DNA from: Tumebacillus lacus
Lineage (GTDB): Bacteria > Bacillota > Bacilli > Tumebacillales > Tumebacillaceae
Assembly (NCBI RefSeq): GCF_026410385.1
Contig: NZ_JAPMLT010000005.1
Coordinates: 186,001-250,000, forward strand
Direction: 5' to 3'
Length of the DNA: 64,000 nt
Shown: positions 38,996-47,328 of the stretch, in pieces
How the letters are laid out: every line of letters starts with the position of its first letter
Numbering within the stretch: position 1 is the stretch's first letter
The notes under the pieces: generated by a model
Told to the model about the DNA's origin: nothing
What the model saw: only the letters and a program-made list of their open reading frames with translations
Database searches by the model: none
Translations under genes and position numbers: made by a program

Positions 38996-40042
38996 ATGAA
39001 TCAACAGTTTGGCACCAACATGATGATGATGGGCGGCCTGCCAAATGCTGGCGGTCAACAACAAGGACAAGGGTTCAACTCCTTTAACCAAGGCTTCACG
39101 AATCAAGGTCAACTGCAACGGATCCATCAAAACTCCCTGTTTGGCGGGCAAGAATCCCAAATGAGCGGCAACCCGCAGGTGCAACGCATCCATCAAGCCA
39201 CGATGCAAAACGGCATGATGGCGCAACCGCAATTCGCACAAAACGGCGGTTTTAACCAAGGCTTCCAAAACCAGTCGTTTAACCAAGGCTTCCAGAACCA
39301 GAACCTGCCCAATGGCGGCGGTCTGCAACAAAACCAAGGCTTCAACACCTTCCCGCAAAATTTCCAAAACCAAAGCTTGCAAAACAGCGCGCAACTGCAA
39401 CGCATCCATCAAAACTCGCTGTTTGGCGGTCAAGAGAGCTCGTATTCTTCGCCGCAAGTACAACGCATCCATGAAGCGTCGATGCAAAACGGCATGATGG
39501 CGCAACCGCAAATCAACCAATACGGGCAACAATCCTTCGGTGGCGGCTTCAACCAAGGCTTCCAAAATCAATCGCTCCCGAACGGCGGCGGCCTGCAACA
39601 AAACCAAGGCTACAACCAAGCGTTCAACCAAGGCGGCATGATGATGGGCGGTCAACCGTTCACCCAATCGACGATCCCGCAACAACAGCTCGACCGCATT
39701 CATCAAGCGTCCCTCTTCCAAGGCCAGTCCCAACTGGACAATCCGGCTCTGGGGCAAATTCATCAACGCACCATCAACGGAGAAGAAGCGAACGTCATGC
39801 GCGCAGGCTTTGGCGGCGGCTCGATGATGGGCAGCTCGATGATGGGCGGCAACATGGGCTCCCAGATGGGCATGATGGGCAATCAAGGCGCATTCCGTGC
39901 CGTCATGAACGCGGACCAATTCACCAACCGTTTTGACTCCGAGGGTCCGAGCTCTTACCCGGCGTCGATGTACACCGGCCAAAACCAGTATGACCATGTA
40001 AACCAATCGGTCCTGAACCAAATGGTCGGCCGTCAGTTCTAA
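38996..40042 (+). CDS. Gln/Asn/Gly/Met-rich repeat protein of unknown function
   Basis: A 348-residue low-complexity protein without signal peptide. RIHQ or RIHE motifs occur at residues 42, 64, 136, 157 and 233, plus QIHQ at 254, each followed by a Ser/Thr. Residues 39-134 are nearly repeated at 133-226 (RIHQNSLFGGQES then VQRIH(Q/E)A(T/S)MQNGMMAQPQ), a duplication of about 93 residues. Stretches FNQGFQNQ and a Met/Gly-rich tail separate them. ATG at 38996 follows GGAGGG; a strong terminator follows. Structural role (coat, matrix) is only a guess. Confidence 0.75.
   Translation: MNQQFGTNMMMMGGLPNAGGQQQGQGFNSFNQGFTNQGQLQRIHQNSLFGGQESQMSGNPQVQRIHQATMQNGMMAQPQFAQNGGFNQGFQNQSFNQGFQNQNLPNGGGLQQNQGFNTFPQNFQNQSLQNSAQLQRIHQNSLFGGQESSYSSPQVQRIHEASMQNGMMAQPQINQYGQQSFGGGFNQGFQNQSLPNGGGLQQNQGYNQAFNQGGMMMGGQPFTQSTIPQQQLDRIHQASLFQGQSQLDNPALGQIHQRTINGEEANVMRAGFGGGSMMGSSMMGGNMGSQMGMMGNQGAFRAVMNADQFTNRFDSEGPSSYPASMYTGQNQYDHVNQSVLNQMVGRQF
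39115..39676 (+). repeat. Two in-frame ~280-bp repeat units inside the Gln/Asn-rich gene
   Basis: The first unit starts at about 39115 (CAACTGCAACGGATCCATCA) and the second at about 39397 (CAACTGCAACGCATCCATCA). The third-position differences between copies show the protein sequence has been conserved after duplication. Confidence 0.7.
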
Positions 40043-40061
40043 GCCTTTTATTTGAAAGAAG

Positions 40062-40101
40062 AAGAGTCGGTCACCTCTCGCGGGGAAGCCGACTCTTTTT
40101 T
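40062..40101 (+). terminator. Rho-independent terminator of the Gln/Asn-rich gene
   Basis: AAGAGTCGG / CCGACTCTT stem with six Ts, 20 bases after the stop. Confidence 0.85.
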
Positions 40102-40195
40102 GTAACATCTGGAAAACAGGAAAACCCTCTGCCTGTCACGAATAGTTTGAATAACGAATCACGGACTGAAAGACAGAAGAGGGGGAGGTAGTACC

Positions 40196-40495
40196 ATGAA
40201 CGAAACGCTGGTACAAATCAAAGGCACGCTGCTCACCGCGCCGACATCCTACCAGAGCATCGAGGAGGCGGACGAGATCTTCCTCGCCCGATTTGCGCCG
40301 GAGAGTGCCGTCCTCGTCGGCGAACAGGAGGCAGCGGAGCTGTATCTCAACTTCGGCGGTCATCTGCCGGAACTCGCAGTAGGCGACACGATCACCGTCG
40401 CCGGGACGGTGGAGGAGCGCCAAACGGTCACCCGTTCCGGAAAAATGCGTCGCGGCGGCACCTTTCATTTGATCGTGCAGGATTGGAAACGGTAA
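40196..40495 (+). CDS. Small protein, possibly OB-fold
   Basis: A 99-residue protein, MNETLVQIKGTLLTAPTSY.., mainly beta-strand-like alternation, with LAVGDTITVAGTVEERQTV reminiscent of an OB-fold nucleic-acid binding strand pair. No membrane segment. GGGGGAGG precedes ATG at 40196. I do not recognise a named family. Its neighbour downstream is on the same strand 50 bases later. Confidence 0.6.
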   Translation: MNETLVQIKGTLLTAPTSYQSIEEADEIFLARFAPESAVLVGEQEAAELYLNFGGHLPELAVGDTITVAGTVEERQTVTRSGKMRRGGTFHLIVQDWKR

Positions 40496-40545
40496 GTTGT
40501 GGTACACTAGAGAAGATACTTGCTATGCAGTAGGAGGAATCTTCT

Positions 40546-40812
40546 TTGACTTACAATGACAGCGCGAAATCCCTGCTCGACGACCTGTTGAGCCCGATCC
40601 CGTTCTTTGCCCGTCCGATGGCGAAAAAAGCGATCGAAAAAGAAATCTTTGCTCAAGCAGAAGCAGCCGGCCATGCAACGGTTGACGAAGACGACGTGGT
40701 GCGCGGTTACATCATCGCCGGCACGAAAAAAGACACCGACAAGGAAAAGATCAAATCGGTCCTCACTGGCAAGGGCTTCGATATTTCCAAGTACCAAGAC
40801 CTGTTGGCGTAA
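40546..40812 (+). CDS. PCP_red-domain small protein
   Basis: An 88-residue protein; IPFFARPMAKKAIEKEIFAQAEAAGHATVDEDDVVRGY matches the short helical PCP_red domain first described in light-independent protochlorophyllide reductase subunit B (small P-F-x-R and E-x-x-A-x-x-x-G pattern). Stand-alone versions occur in non-photosynthetic bacteria and have no assigned role. TTG at 40546 is eight bases after AGGAGG. A bidirectional terminator follows. Confidence 0.72.
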   Translation: MTYNDSAKSLLDDLLSPIPFFARPMAKKAIEKEIFAQAEAAGHATVDEDDVVRGYIIAGTKKDTDKEKIKSVLTGKGFDISKYQDLLA

Positions 40813-40828
40813 TGAGGCCAGAAAGCAA

Positions 40829-40872
40829 GAAAAAGAGCACGCTTCCCGATGACAGGGAGCGTGCTCTTTTTT
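40829..40872. terminator. Bidirectional terminator between PCP_red and lipoprotein genes
   Basis: AAAAAGAGCACGCTTCCC / GGGAGCGTGCTCTTTTTT: long stem with T-runs on both strands. Confidence 0.88.
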
Positions 40873-40882
40873 GTATTCAGCC

Positions 40883-41524
40883 TCACCGGGTGTCGATGTT
40901 CCAATACGGATTGCCGTTTGTCCCGTACGCCCGCACTTGCACAAAGCGGGGATCGAACGCTTTGCGGACAAAGATAAACCCGCGGTTGTGCGACACGTCC
41001 AGCCGGTCTTTGCGTCCGTCGCGGTAGTTGACCTCGATGTGCTCGATAAACGGATTGTACACCCGCCCGGCCAGCACGCCGTAGCCGGGGTTGATCTCAT
41101 TGTTCGGCGGGATCGCCCGCACGACCACGAGGTCTTGCGCCGGGTCGGTCACTGCCATCGGCCAGCGCGCGTGATGCACCGTGACCGAGCCGTCGGCACG
41201 GCGTCCGGCGAAGGCGAGTCCGTCATTGTTTGGCACCGCATACAGCACATACGTCCCGCCTGCGACATCCTGCGTTTGCAGCACCCGGAACTCGCTGCGC
41301 GCCTGCGCCGCCACCGGCATCGCCCGGAACAACTCCTCCTCAAACGCCCGCATATCCCCCGGACGCAACGGCAACGTGCCCGTCACCGAAGGACCGCCGA
41401 TCTCTTGCACCTGCGCACGATCCGGCACCGGGGTCCCATCTGCCTGCGTACACCCGCTCACCACCACCGCACTCATCAACGCCACTGCCGTAAAACCGGC
41501 CACACCACGATTCACCAACCACAT
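40883..41524 (-). CDS. Predicted lipoprotein of unknown function
   Basis: A 213-residue protein beginning with a basic-hydrophobic leader and the lipobox VVVSGC, so it should be lipid-anchored outside the membrane. The mature part is soluble (residues 25-213) with RVLQTQDVAGGTYVLYAV and PNNEINPGYGVLAGRVYNP, unknown to me. ATG at 41524 has AAGGAGG before it; the longer frame from 41584 does not fit a signal peptide. Terminator shared with the convergent gene. Confidence 0.72.
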   Translation of the reverse strand: MWLVNRGVAGFTAVALMSAVVVSGCTQADGTPVPDRAQVQEIGGPSVTGTLPLRPGDMRAFEEELFRAMPVAAQARSEFRVLQTQDVAGGTYVLYAVPNNDGLAFAGRRADGSVTVHHARWPMAVTDPAQDLVVVRAIPPNNEINPGYGVLAGRVYNPFIEHIEVNYRDGRKDRLDVSHNRGFIFVRKAFDPRFVQVRAYGTNGNPYWNIDTR

Positions 41525-41597
41525 ATGTAAACAGCCTCCTTCCGGAACTTGGAGTAAGTTGTGTGTAGTGTGCCCTCTCCACAATCTTTCAGTCTCC

Positions 41598-41606
41598 TGC
41601 TATAAT
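41598..41606 (+). promoter_or_regulatory. Extended -10 promoter of the phosphatase gene
   Basis: TGCTATAAT: TG plus one base before a perfect TATAAT at 41601-41606, 34 bases upstream of the ATG at 41641. The -35 is weak. Confidence 0.55.
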
Positions 41607-41640
41607 GGAAGACTATTCTAAATTTTAGGAGGTAAATCAC

Positions 41641-42228
41641 ATGCAGATCTTGTTGATTCGTCATGGGCAGTCGGAAGCCGACTTGCTCGATGTACACGAA
41701 GGGCGGGCTGATTTTCCATTGACGGAACTTGGCATCGAACAAGTGCACAAGATGGCGCAGCGGGTAGCGAACGAGTTCCCGCCGGAGATGATCTGGGCCA
41801 GCACGCTCCAACGTGCGAGTGAAACTGCCTCCGTGTTGCAGCGTACGGTCGGCTGTCCGATTGAGTACCTGCCGGAACTGCGGGAGATGGACAACGGTGA
41901 GCAGGCCGGGCGGCCGATCACCGAAGGGCCGATGCCGTGGGAACTGTTGCACCACGAAAAAGTGGGCACCACCGGCGAGAGCTGGATCGAGTTTCGAGGA
42001 CGCGCCGAACAAGTCTTTTCCTACATCCGCGAGCACAGCCGCCCGTACAAACGCATCGCCATCGTCGCGCACGGCGGCACGATCTCGCGTCTGATCGAGA
42101 CGTTCCTGCAACTGCCGGTGATCCACAATCTTTATTTTCACACAGACGACACAGGCATCCACCTGCTGGAATACAACGACATCGGGAGAAAGATCTCCTT
42201 CACCAACAGCACCGCTCATCTGGACTGA
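41641..42228 (+). CDS. Histidine phosphatase family protein
   Basis: A 195-residue protein of the phosphoglycerate mutase-like phosphatase superfamily. LLIRHGQSEADLL has the phosphorylated histidine, WASTLQRASETA the second Arg, and IAIVAHGGTISRLI the second His. Substrate unknown: candidates are sugar phosphates, phosphorylated vitamins or proteins. GGAGGT precedes ATG. Single gene. Confidence 0.9.
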   Translation: MQILLIRHGQSEADLLDVHEGRADFPLTELGIEQVHKMAQRVANEFPPEMIWASTLQRASETASVLQRTVGCPIEYLPELREMDNGEQAGRPITEGPMPWELLHHEKVGTTGESWIEFRGRAEQVFSYIREHSRPYKRIAIVAHGGTISRLIETFLQLPVIHNLYFHTDDTGIHLLEYNDIGRKISFTNSTAHLD

Positions 42229-42245
42229 ACGACCGTTTGGAACGT

Positions 42246-42274
42246 TTGTTTTCCCCGTGCCCTTTCGCTATACT
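42246..42274 (+). promoter_or_regulatory. Promoter of the iron-alcohol dehydrogenase gene
   Basis: TTGTTT at 42246-42251 and TATACT at 42269-42274 with a 17-base spacer, 32 bases before the start codon. Confidence 0.6.
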
Positions 42275-42306
42275 TTACATTAGTAAGGAAAGGGGGATAC
42301 ACCCAC

Positions 42307-43503
42307 ATGTTGGATTTCTCATTACATATGCCGACGCGCATCGTGTTCGGGCGCGGCGAAGTGGAAAAGGCGGGGGCAGAGGCGGCGAAGATCGCAGGGA
42401 AAGCGATGATCGTCACCGGACGCACCGCAACGAAGAAAACGGGCGTGCTCGACCGCGTGGTCAAGTCGCTGGAAGGAGCAGGCGTCGAGGTGGTCGTCTA
42501 TGACCGGATCGAGCCGAACCCGCGCACGCATACGGTCGACGAGGGCGGCCGCATCGCCCGCGAGGAGAACGTCGGTCTGATCATCGGTTTGGGCGGCGGG
42601 TCGCCGATGGACGCGGCGAAGGCGATCGCCGCCGTCGCGATGTCCGGCCACCCGAGCCACTGGTATATCGGCGGCAACAAGACGGGCAAATGGCAAGACC
42701 TGCTGCCCGTGCAGGAAGCCCTGCCGATCCTGACGATCCCGACGCTGGCCGCCACCGGTTCGGAGGCGAACAGCGGCAGTGTCCTCACGCACGAGGAGAC
42801 CAAAGAAAAAGGCGGCATGAGCGGCCCGGCTCTCTTCCCGCGCATCGCGATCATCGACCCGGAATTGACCTACACCGTCTCGCCGGAGTACACGGCGGAC
42901 GGCGCGGTCGACATGTTTACGCATCTCTACGAAGCGTATCTGACCGGCGAAGAGGATGCACGCGTTCAAGACCACATCACCGAAGGGCTGATCCGCGCCG
43001 CTGTGGAAAACGGCCCGATTGCCGTCAAAGAGCCGCAAAACTACGAAGCGCGCGCCGCGTTGATGTGGGCGTCGACGCTGGCGTTGATCGGTCTCCCGAA
43101 CGCAGGTCGCGGCGGCGCGTTCCCGGTGCACGCGATGGAGCACACGCTGTCGGCGTTTTATGACATCTCGCACGGCCGCGGCCTCGCCGTTCTGACCCCG
43201 GCGTATTTCGAGCGGGTGGCGGCAGACCGTCCGCACCGTTTGGCACGCCTTGGCCGCAACGTGTTCGGCATCCAGGAAGCGGATGACCGCGCAGCAGCCG
43301 AGCAAACCATCGCTGCTGTCGTCAACTGGTTCCAGTCGATGAACGTTCACGTTAAGCTCAGCGATCTCGGAATCTCCCGCGATTCCCTCGCTGAAATGGC
43401 GGCGGAAGCGGTGCGCGTCGGCGGACGCGGCGCTGGCTTTATCCATGCCACCCGCCAACTCAACGATAAGGAAGTACTCGCGATCTACGAAGACAGCTTC
43501 TAA
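42307..43503 (+). CDS. Iron-containing alcohol dehydrogenase
   Basis: A 398-residue class III (iron-type) dehydrogenase. GLGGGSPMDAAKAIA binds NAD(P); metal ligands are Asp and His in VDMFTHLYE and His in HAMEHTLSAFYDISHGRG. It is closest in style to butanol dehydrogenases (YugJ/YugK, BdhA type), which reduce aldehydes. AAGGGGG precedes ATG. It ends at a perfect palindromic terminator. Confidence 0.92.
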   Translation: MLDFSLHMPTRIVFGRGEVEKAGAEAAKIAGKAMIVTGRTATKKTGVLDRVVKSLEGAGVEVVVYDRIEPNPRTHTVDEGGRIAREENVGLIIGLGGGSPMDAAKAIAAVAMSGHPSHWYIGGNKTGKWQDLLPVQEALPILTIPTLAATGSEANSGSVLTHEETKEKGGMSGPALFPRIAIIDPELTYTVSPEYTADGAVDMFTHLYEAYLTGEEDARVQDHITEGLIRAAVENGPIAVKEPQNYEARAALMWASTLALIGLPNAGRGGAFPVHAMEHTLSAFYDISHGRGLAVLTPAYFERVAADRPHRLARLGRNVFGIQEADDRAAAEQTIAAVVNWFQSMNVHVKLSDLGISRDSLAEMAAEAVRVGGRGAGFIHATRQLNDKEVLAIYEDSF

Positions 43504-43524
43504 GGCAGGTTCTTACTGTCATTC

Positions 43525-43555
43525 ACCACTCGACCATATGGTCGAGTGGTTTTTT
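43525..43555 (+). terminator. Palindromic terminator of the alcohol dehydrogenase gene
   Basis: A 26-bp perfect palindrome, ACCACTCGACCAT and its complement, followed by six Ts. Confidence 0.85.
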
Positions 43556-43556
43556 C

Positions 43557-43586
43557 TTGCATCCGCCAACCACTCGCGCGTATGAT
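43557..43586 (+). promoter_or_regulatory. Candidate promoter of the Mpo1-like gene
   Basis: TTGCAT at 43557-43562 and TATGAT at 43581-43586, spacer 18; 30 bases before the start codon. Confidence 0.45.
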
Positions 43587-43616
43587 AAAGAAAAGAGCAT
43601 AAAGGGGGAGTGTCGC

Positions 43617-43910
43617 ATGGAAAAACGCCTGTCCTTCATGGAGACCTACAAGCGCGACCACCAGCACCCCGTCAACAAACTGACACACGCGATCGGCATC
43701 CCGATGATCGTCGTCTCGCTGCCGCTCGTCTTTTGGAGCTGGCAATGGGCGCTCGTGCTGTTTGTCGTCGGCTGGATCTTTCAATTCGTCGGCCATTACT
43801 TCGAAGGCAACCCGCCGTCTTTCTTGAAAAATCCGATTTTTCTGTTAGTAGGACCGTTGTGGATACTCAAACGGATCTGGGGTGCAGCGACGGGCAAGCC
43901 GTTGAAATAA
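43617..43910 (+). CDS. Mpo1/DUF962-like membrane protein
   Basis: A 97-residue protein with two to three hydrophobic helices. HPVNKLTHAIGIPMIV and FVGHYFEGNPPSFLKNP match the DUF962/Mpo1 family, with the conserved His of HxxxN..H and GHxxFEGN. Yeast Mpo1 is an iron-dependent 2-hydroxy fatty acid dioxygenase; the bacterial activity is not proven. ATG at 43617 follows GGGGGAG. A terminator is shared with the convergent AlaX gene. Confidence 0.85.
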   Translation: MEKRLSFMETYKRDHQHPVNKLTHAIGIPMIVVSLPLVFWSWQWALVLFVVGWIFQFVGHYFEGNPPSFLKNPIFLLVGPLWILKRIWGAATGKPLK

Positions 43911-43918
43911 GAAAGCAA

Positions 43919-43970
43919 AAAAAAGAGACTCGACGGTCACAGCACAGCGACCATCGAGTCTTTTCTTTTT
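43919..43970. terminator. Bidirectional terminator between Mpo1-like and AlaX genes
   Basis: GACTCGA(C)GGTC / GACC(A)TCGAGTC flanked by A-rich and T-rich runs on both strands. Confidence 0.82.
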
Positions 43971-43972
43971 GC

Positions 43973-45175
43973 CTACAGACGAGCGGCCAACAACCGCTCC
44001 GCATGCGCCAATACGTCCGGCGCACTCTTCCCGGCCGACCCGCCGCCTTGGGCGAGGGACGGGTTGCCGCCGCCTTTGCCGTCGATGAGGAGCAGGGTCT
44101 CTTTCAGCAGTTCGTTCATCGGTACCATGACCTCGCCGCCGCGGGCAAAGACGAGCTGCGTCTTCTCGCCGCCGGTCACCAGCAACGCCACCGCCTGCGG
44201 GTCGAGCGAGGCGATGCGTTGGCCGAGGCGTTGCAACTCCTGCATCGAGCGGCCTTCGAACGCCTTGGCGACGAGGAGGACGCCGTTCTGGTCGCGGGCG
44301 GCGGCGTACAGCGTGTCCGCTTCCGCCTCCAGCAGTTTGGCGTTGGCTTCGGCCAGCGCTTTTTCCAGCTCTTTGCGCTCTTTCAGCAGGCGAGCCACGC
44401 CGTCCGGCAGCTCCGCTTCGCCTGCGGTCAGATGGCGGGAGAGTTGGCGCAGCACGATCTGTTTGTCGGTCATCGCCTGCCACGTCCGCCAGCCGCAGAC
44501 AAACTCGACGCGCACATTGCCTTTGTATTTCTCCCAGCCCAAGATCTTGATCATGCCGATCTCGCCCGTTCGTGCCGGGTGCGTGCCGCCGCACGGGCTG
44601 TAGTCAAACCCGTCCACCGTCACGATGCGGATGTTTTCCGTCACGGACGGCGGTTTTCGAAGCGGCATCCGGGCCAGTTCTTCCTTGTCGACAAAGCGGC
44701 AGAGGATCTCGCGGTCTGCCAGCACGATCGAGTTGGCCAGCCGCTCCACCCCTTCCGCGATCTCCTGCGTCAGATCGGGCAACGTGATGTCCACCGTCAC
44801 CACCTCGCGCCCGAGGTGAAAGCCGACCGTCTCGCCGTCGAACAACTGCTCAAACGCCGCCGAGAGGATGTGCTGTCCCGTGTGCTGCTGCATGTGATCG
44901 AAGCGGCGCGTCCAATCGATCCGCCCTTCGATGGAGAGCACATCGAGCAACGGCGCGTCCAGGCGGTGACGGATCTCGCCGTCCACCTCTTCCACATCGA
45001 CCACCTGCACGCCGTTCAGCGTGCCGAGGTCGCACGGTTGTCCGCCGCCGGTGGGGTAGAACGCCGTCTCGCTGAGCACCACATACGGCGTGTCGTTCGG
45101 TTCCGTCCCGTGACCGGTCACCGTGGCGGTAAACTCGGTCAGATAGGGGTCTTCATAAAAAAGTTTGCGCGTCAT
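43973..45175 (-). CDS. Alanyl-tRNA editing protein (AlaX-type with DHHA1)
   Basis: A 400-residue protein with no aminoacylation domain. It has an N-terminal beta domain (PTGGGQPCDLG), the editing site with Zn motif His94 and His98 in DHMQQHTGQH and C-x-x-x-H in SPCGGTHPARTGEIG, a coiled-coil linker (about 235-285), and a DHHA1 C-terminal domain (GGNPSLAQGGG). It hydrolyses Ser- or Gly-tRNA(Ala), protecting translation. ATG at 45175 is used; GAGGAAAGGA lies upstream, and the more distal GTG at 45205 is rejected. Confidence 0.92.
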   Translation of the reverse strand: MTRKLFYEDPYLTEFTATVTGHGTEPNDTPYVVLSETAFYPTGGGQPCDLGTLNGVQVVDVEEVDGEIRHRLDAPLLDVLSIEGRIDWTRRFDHMQQHTGQHILSAAFEQLFDGETVGFHLGREVVTVDITLPDLTQEIAEGVERLANSIVLADREILCRFVDKEELARMPLRKPPSVTENIRIVTVDGFDYSPCGGTHPARTGEIGMIKILGWEKYKGNVRVEFVCGWRTWQAMTDKQIVLRQLSRHLTAGEAELPDGVARLLKERKELEKALAEANAKLLEAEADTLYAAARDQNGVLLVAKAFEGRSMQELQRLGQRIASLDPQAVALLVTGGEKTQLVFARGGEVMVPMNELLKETLLLIDGKGGGNPSLAQGGGSAGKSAPDVLAHAERLLAARL

Positions 45176-45216
45176 CCAGCAAAACGTCCTTTCCTCATCA
45201 CCCAAGCAACACCTGA

Positions 45217-46410
45217 TTATCCTTCCAAAATTCCCGATTCCTTGATCCGGCGCACGACCTCTTGAAGCCGTTCGACCGGCTGCACCAGCGCGATCCGCAC
45301 ATAGCCGCGCCCTTGCTCGCCGAACGCTTCGCCAGGGATCACGCCGACCCCGGCCTCGCGCATCAGACGGAACGCAAACTCGCGAGTGTCGACCTCATAC
45401 GGCAGTTTGGCCCAGACGAACATCGTCGCCGCCGGTTTGTCGACCGTCCAGCCGATCTCCGCCAACCCGTCCACCAGTGCGTCGCGGCGCGCTTCATACG
45501 TTTTCGCCATTTCTTTCAGATAGGACTGATCCCCGGTCAACGCCACCGTCGCCGCATGCTGCACCGGGCCGAACACGCCGTAGTCGATGTTCGATTTCAG
45601 CATCGCCAAAGCGCCGACCACTTTTTCATTGCCGACCAAAAAACCGATGCGGCTGCCGGCCATCGAGAAGCTCTTCGACATTGAGTGGAACTCCACCGCG
45701 ATCTCACGCGCCCCTTCGACCTGCAGGATCGACAGCGGGCGATAGTCGTCAAACGTCAGCTCCGAATACGCCAGATCGTGGACGAGGATGATCTCGTTTT
45801 CCTTGCAGAACCGAATTGCCTTTTTGAAAAACGCTTCATCTGCCATCGCCGGAACCGGATTGCCCGGATAGGCGAGCAGCATAAATTTGGCTCGACGGCG
45901 CGTCTCTTCCGGGATCGCGTTGAAGTCGGGCAAAAACCCGTTGTCTGCCAAGAGCGGCATCCGCGCGATCTCACCGGACGCCAGGTACACGCCCGCCTCG
46001 TACACCGGATACGCCGGGTCGGGCAGCAGCGCGACATCGCCAGGATTGAGCAGAGCGGCGGGCAGGTGCGAGAGGCCGTCCTGCGAGCCCATCAACACCA
46101 GCACTTCCTTCATCGGATCGAGTGCCGCCACCCCGTCAAAGCGATTGCCGTACCAGTCGGCAAACGCCTGACGCAGCGTCGGAAAGCCCTGCTGATGCGC
46201 GTAGCCGAACGCGTTCGGCCGGAGGACCGCGTCGATCAGCGCCTGTTGCACGTGAGCGGGCGGCGGCAGGTCGGGCGAGCCGATGCCAAGGTCGATGATG
46301 TCGCGGCCTTGTGCGATCAGGGAGTGCTTGAGATTCGCCATCTCGGTAAAGATCGAGGAGGACAGAAATTGCAACTTATCGGATTGAATCGAACGTTCGG
46401 TCAAAAACAT
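45217..46410 (-). CDS. Class I/II aminotransferase
   Basis: A 397-residue PLP-dependent fold-type I aminotransferase. The PLP lysine is in SMSKSFSMAGSRIGFLVG. Other marks are FGYAHQQGFPTLRQAFADWY, YPGNPVP (in place of NPTG) and the arginine of GRGYVRIALVQP. LL-diaminopimelate aminotransferase-type and aspartate aminotransferases share this pattern; the substrate is undetermined. GGAAGGGGA precedes ATG at 46410. It follows the AlaX gene in orientation, 41 bases upstream, so both may be co-transcribed. Confidence 0.88.
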   Translation of the reverse strand: MFLTERSIQSDKLQFLSSSIFTEMANLKHSLIAQGRDIIDLGIGSPDLPPPAHVQQALIDAVLRPNAFGYAHQQGFPTLRQAFADWYGNRFDGVAALDPMKEVLVLMGSQDGLSHLPAALLNPGDVALLPDPAYPVYEAGVYLASGEIARMPLLADNGFLPDFNAIPEETRRRAKFMLLAYPGNPVPAMADEAFFKKAIRFCKENEIILVHDLAYSELTFDDYRPLSILQVEGAREIAVEFHSMSKSFSMAGSRIGFLVGNEKVVGALAMLKSNIDYGVFGPVQHAATVALTGDQSYLKEMAKTYEARRDALVDGLAEIGWTVDKPAATMFVWAKLPYEVDTREFAFRLMREAGVGVIPGEAFGEQGRGYVRIALVQPVERLQEVVRRIKESGILEG

Positions 46411-46538
46411 GGAAACGATTCCCCTTCCGGTCTGTATCAAGCCTGTTACGAAATTCGGTTCAGCGGTCTGCGAATCCTTCCCTCTTATGGTAGGATGGAA
46501 AAAGAAATAAGGGAAGAGTCAAAAGGAGAATTTCATCC

Positions 46539-47321
46539 ATGAATGATGTGGTCAAATATGAAAAAATCGCCGACGAGCACCTGGCCGTCCTGCGCATCGA
46601 TCGCCCGGAAGCGAGCAACGCCATCTCCACAGCCGTGATGGAAGGACTGGCAGCCGCTCTCGAACAGGCGCGTCAGGATGACGATGTGCGCGCTGTCATC
46701 CTGACCGGCACCGGCGACCGCGTGTTTGTTTCCGGCGGCGACCTCAAAGAATTTCACGCCGACCTCACCGACGAAGAGCGCGTCTACGAAAAAATGTCGC
46801 AGATGCGCCGCGTCCTCGAGACGATCCACCTGTTCCCCAAACCGGTCATCGCCGCTGTCAACGGTGCGGCTCGCGGCGGCGGCGGGGAAGTCGCGTCCGC
46901 CTGCCACTTCCGCGTCGGAGCGGACACCGCCACCGTCGGATTTATCCAAGTCAAACTCGGCATCGCGCCCGGCTGGGGCGGCGGCGTGCTGCTCTCAAAG
47001 ATCGTCGGTCGCCAAAAAGCGCTGGCCCTGATCCTGCGCGGCGACATCATCGACGCCCGCGCCGCGATGGAGCTCGGATTCTTTGATATCGTCTGCCCGC
47101 AGGACGAGATCCTGCACTACGCCCGCATGTACGCCAAACCGCTGACCGCCAACTCCCCGAAGGCCGTGCAGAGCCTTCTGCGCCTGCTGCGCGAACAAGA
47201 GAGCCTGCCCGTCACCGATGCGATGGAGCGGGAAAGTCGCCTCTGCGCCCAGCTCTGGGGTACCCCGGAGCACGACGCGGCCGTCTCCTCGTTCCTCTCG
47301 CGCAAAGCCCGGAAGGAGTGA
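46539..47321 (+). CDS. Enoyl-CoA hydratase/isomerase family protein
   Basis: A 260-residue crotonase-fold protein: LRIDRPEASNAIST, ILTGTGDRVFVSGGDLKEF, the oxyanion-hole segment NGAARGGGGEVASACHFRVG and LGIAPGWGGGVLLSKIVG. Members add water to or isomerise 2-enoyl-CoA. The catalytic Glu pattern is partly altered (AARGGGGE), so the reaction is not predicted here. It ends 8 bases before the nurA start and is likely co-transcribed with nurA-herA. It is probably not part of the repair machinery. Confidence 0.88.
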   Translation: MNDVVKYEKIADEHLAVLRIDRPEASNAISTAVMEGLAAALEQARQDDDVRAVILTGTGDRVFVSGGDLKEFHADLTDEERVYEKMSQMRRVLETIHLFPKPVIAAVNGAARGGGGEVASACHFRVGADTATVGFIQVKLGIAPGWGGGVLLSKIVGRQKALALILRGDIIDARAAMELGFFDIVCPQDEILHYARMYAKPLTANSPKAVQSLLRLLREQESLPVTDAMERESRLCAQLWGTPEHDAAVSSFLSRKARKE

Positions 47322-47328
47322 GACGCCC

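Noticed and set aside
38996-40042. Gamma-type small acid-soluble spore protein or CRISPR-like repeats
   Set aside because: Gln/Asn-rich repeats recall gamma-SASP, but the germination-protease site TEFASE is missing and the length is too great; repeat spacing and in-frame coding exclude CRISPR.
43525-43550. Perfect 26-bp palindrome as operator or recombination site
   Set aside because: It directly follows a gene and is followed by six Ts, so an ordinary terminator explains it.
46539-47321. Enoyl-CoA hydratase as a component of the NurA-HerA system
   Set aside because: It is adjacent, but crotonase-fold enzymes have no known link with end resection; likely a neighbour only.
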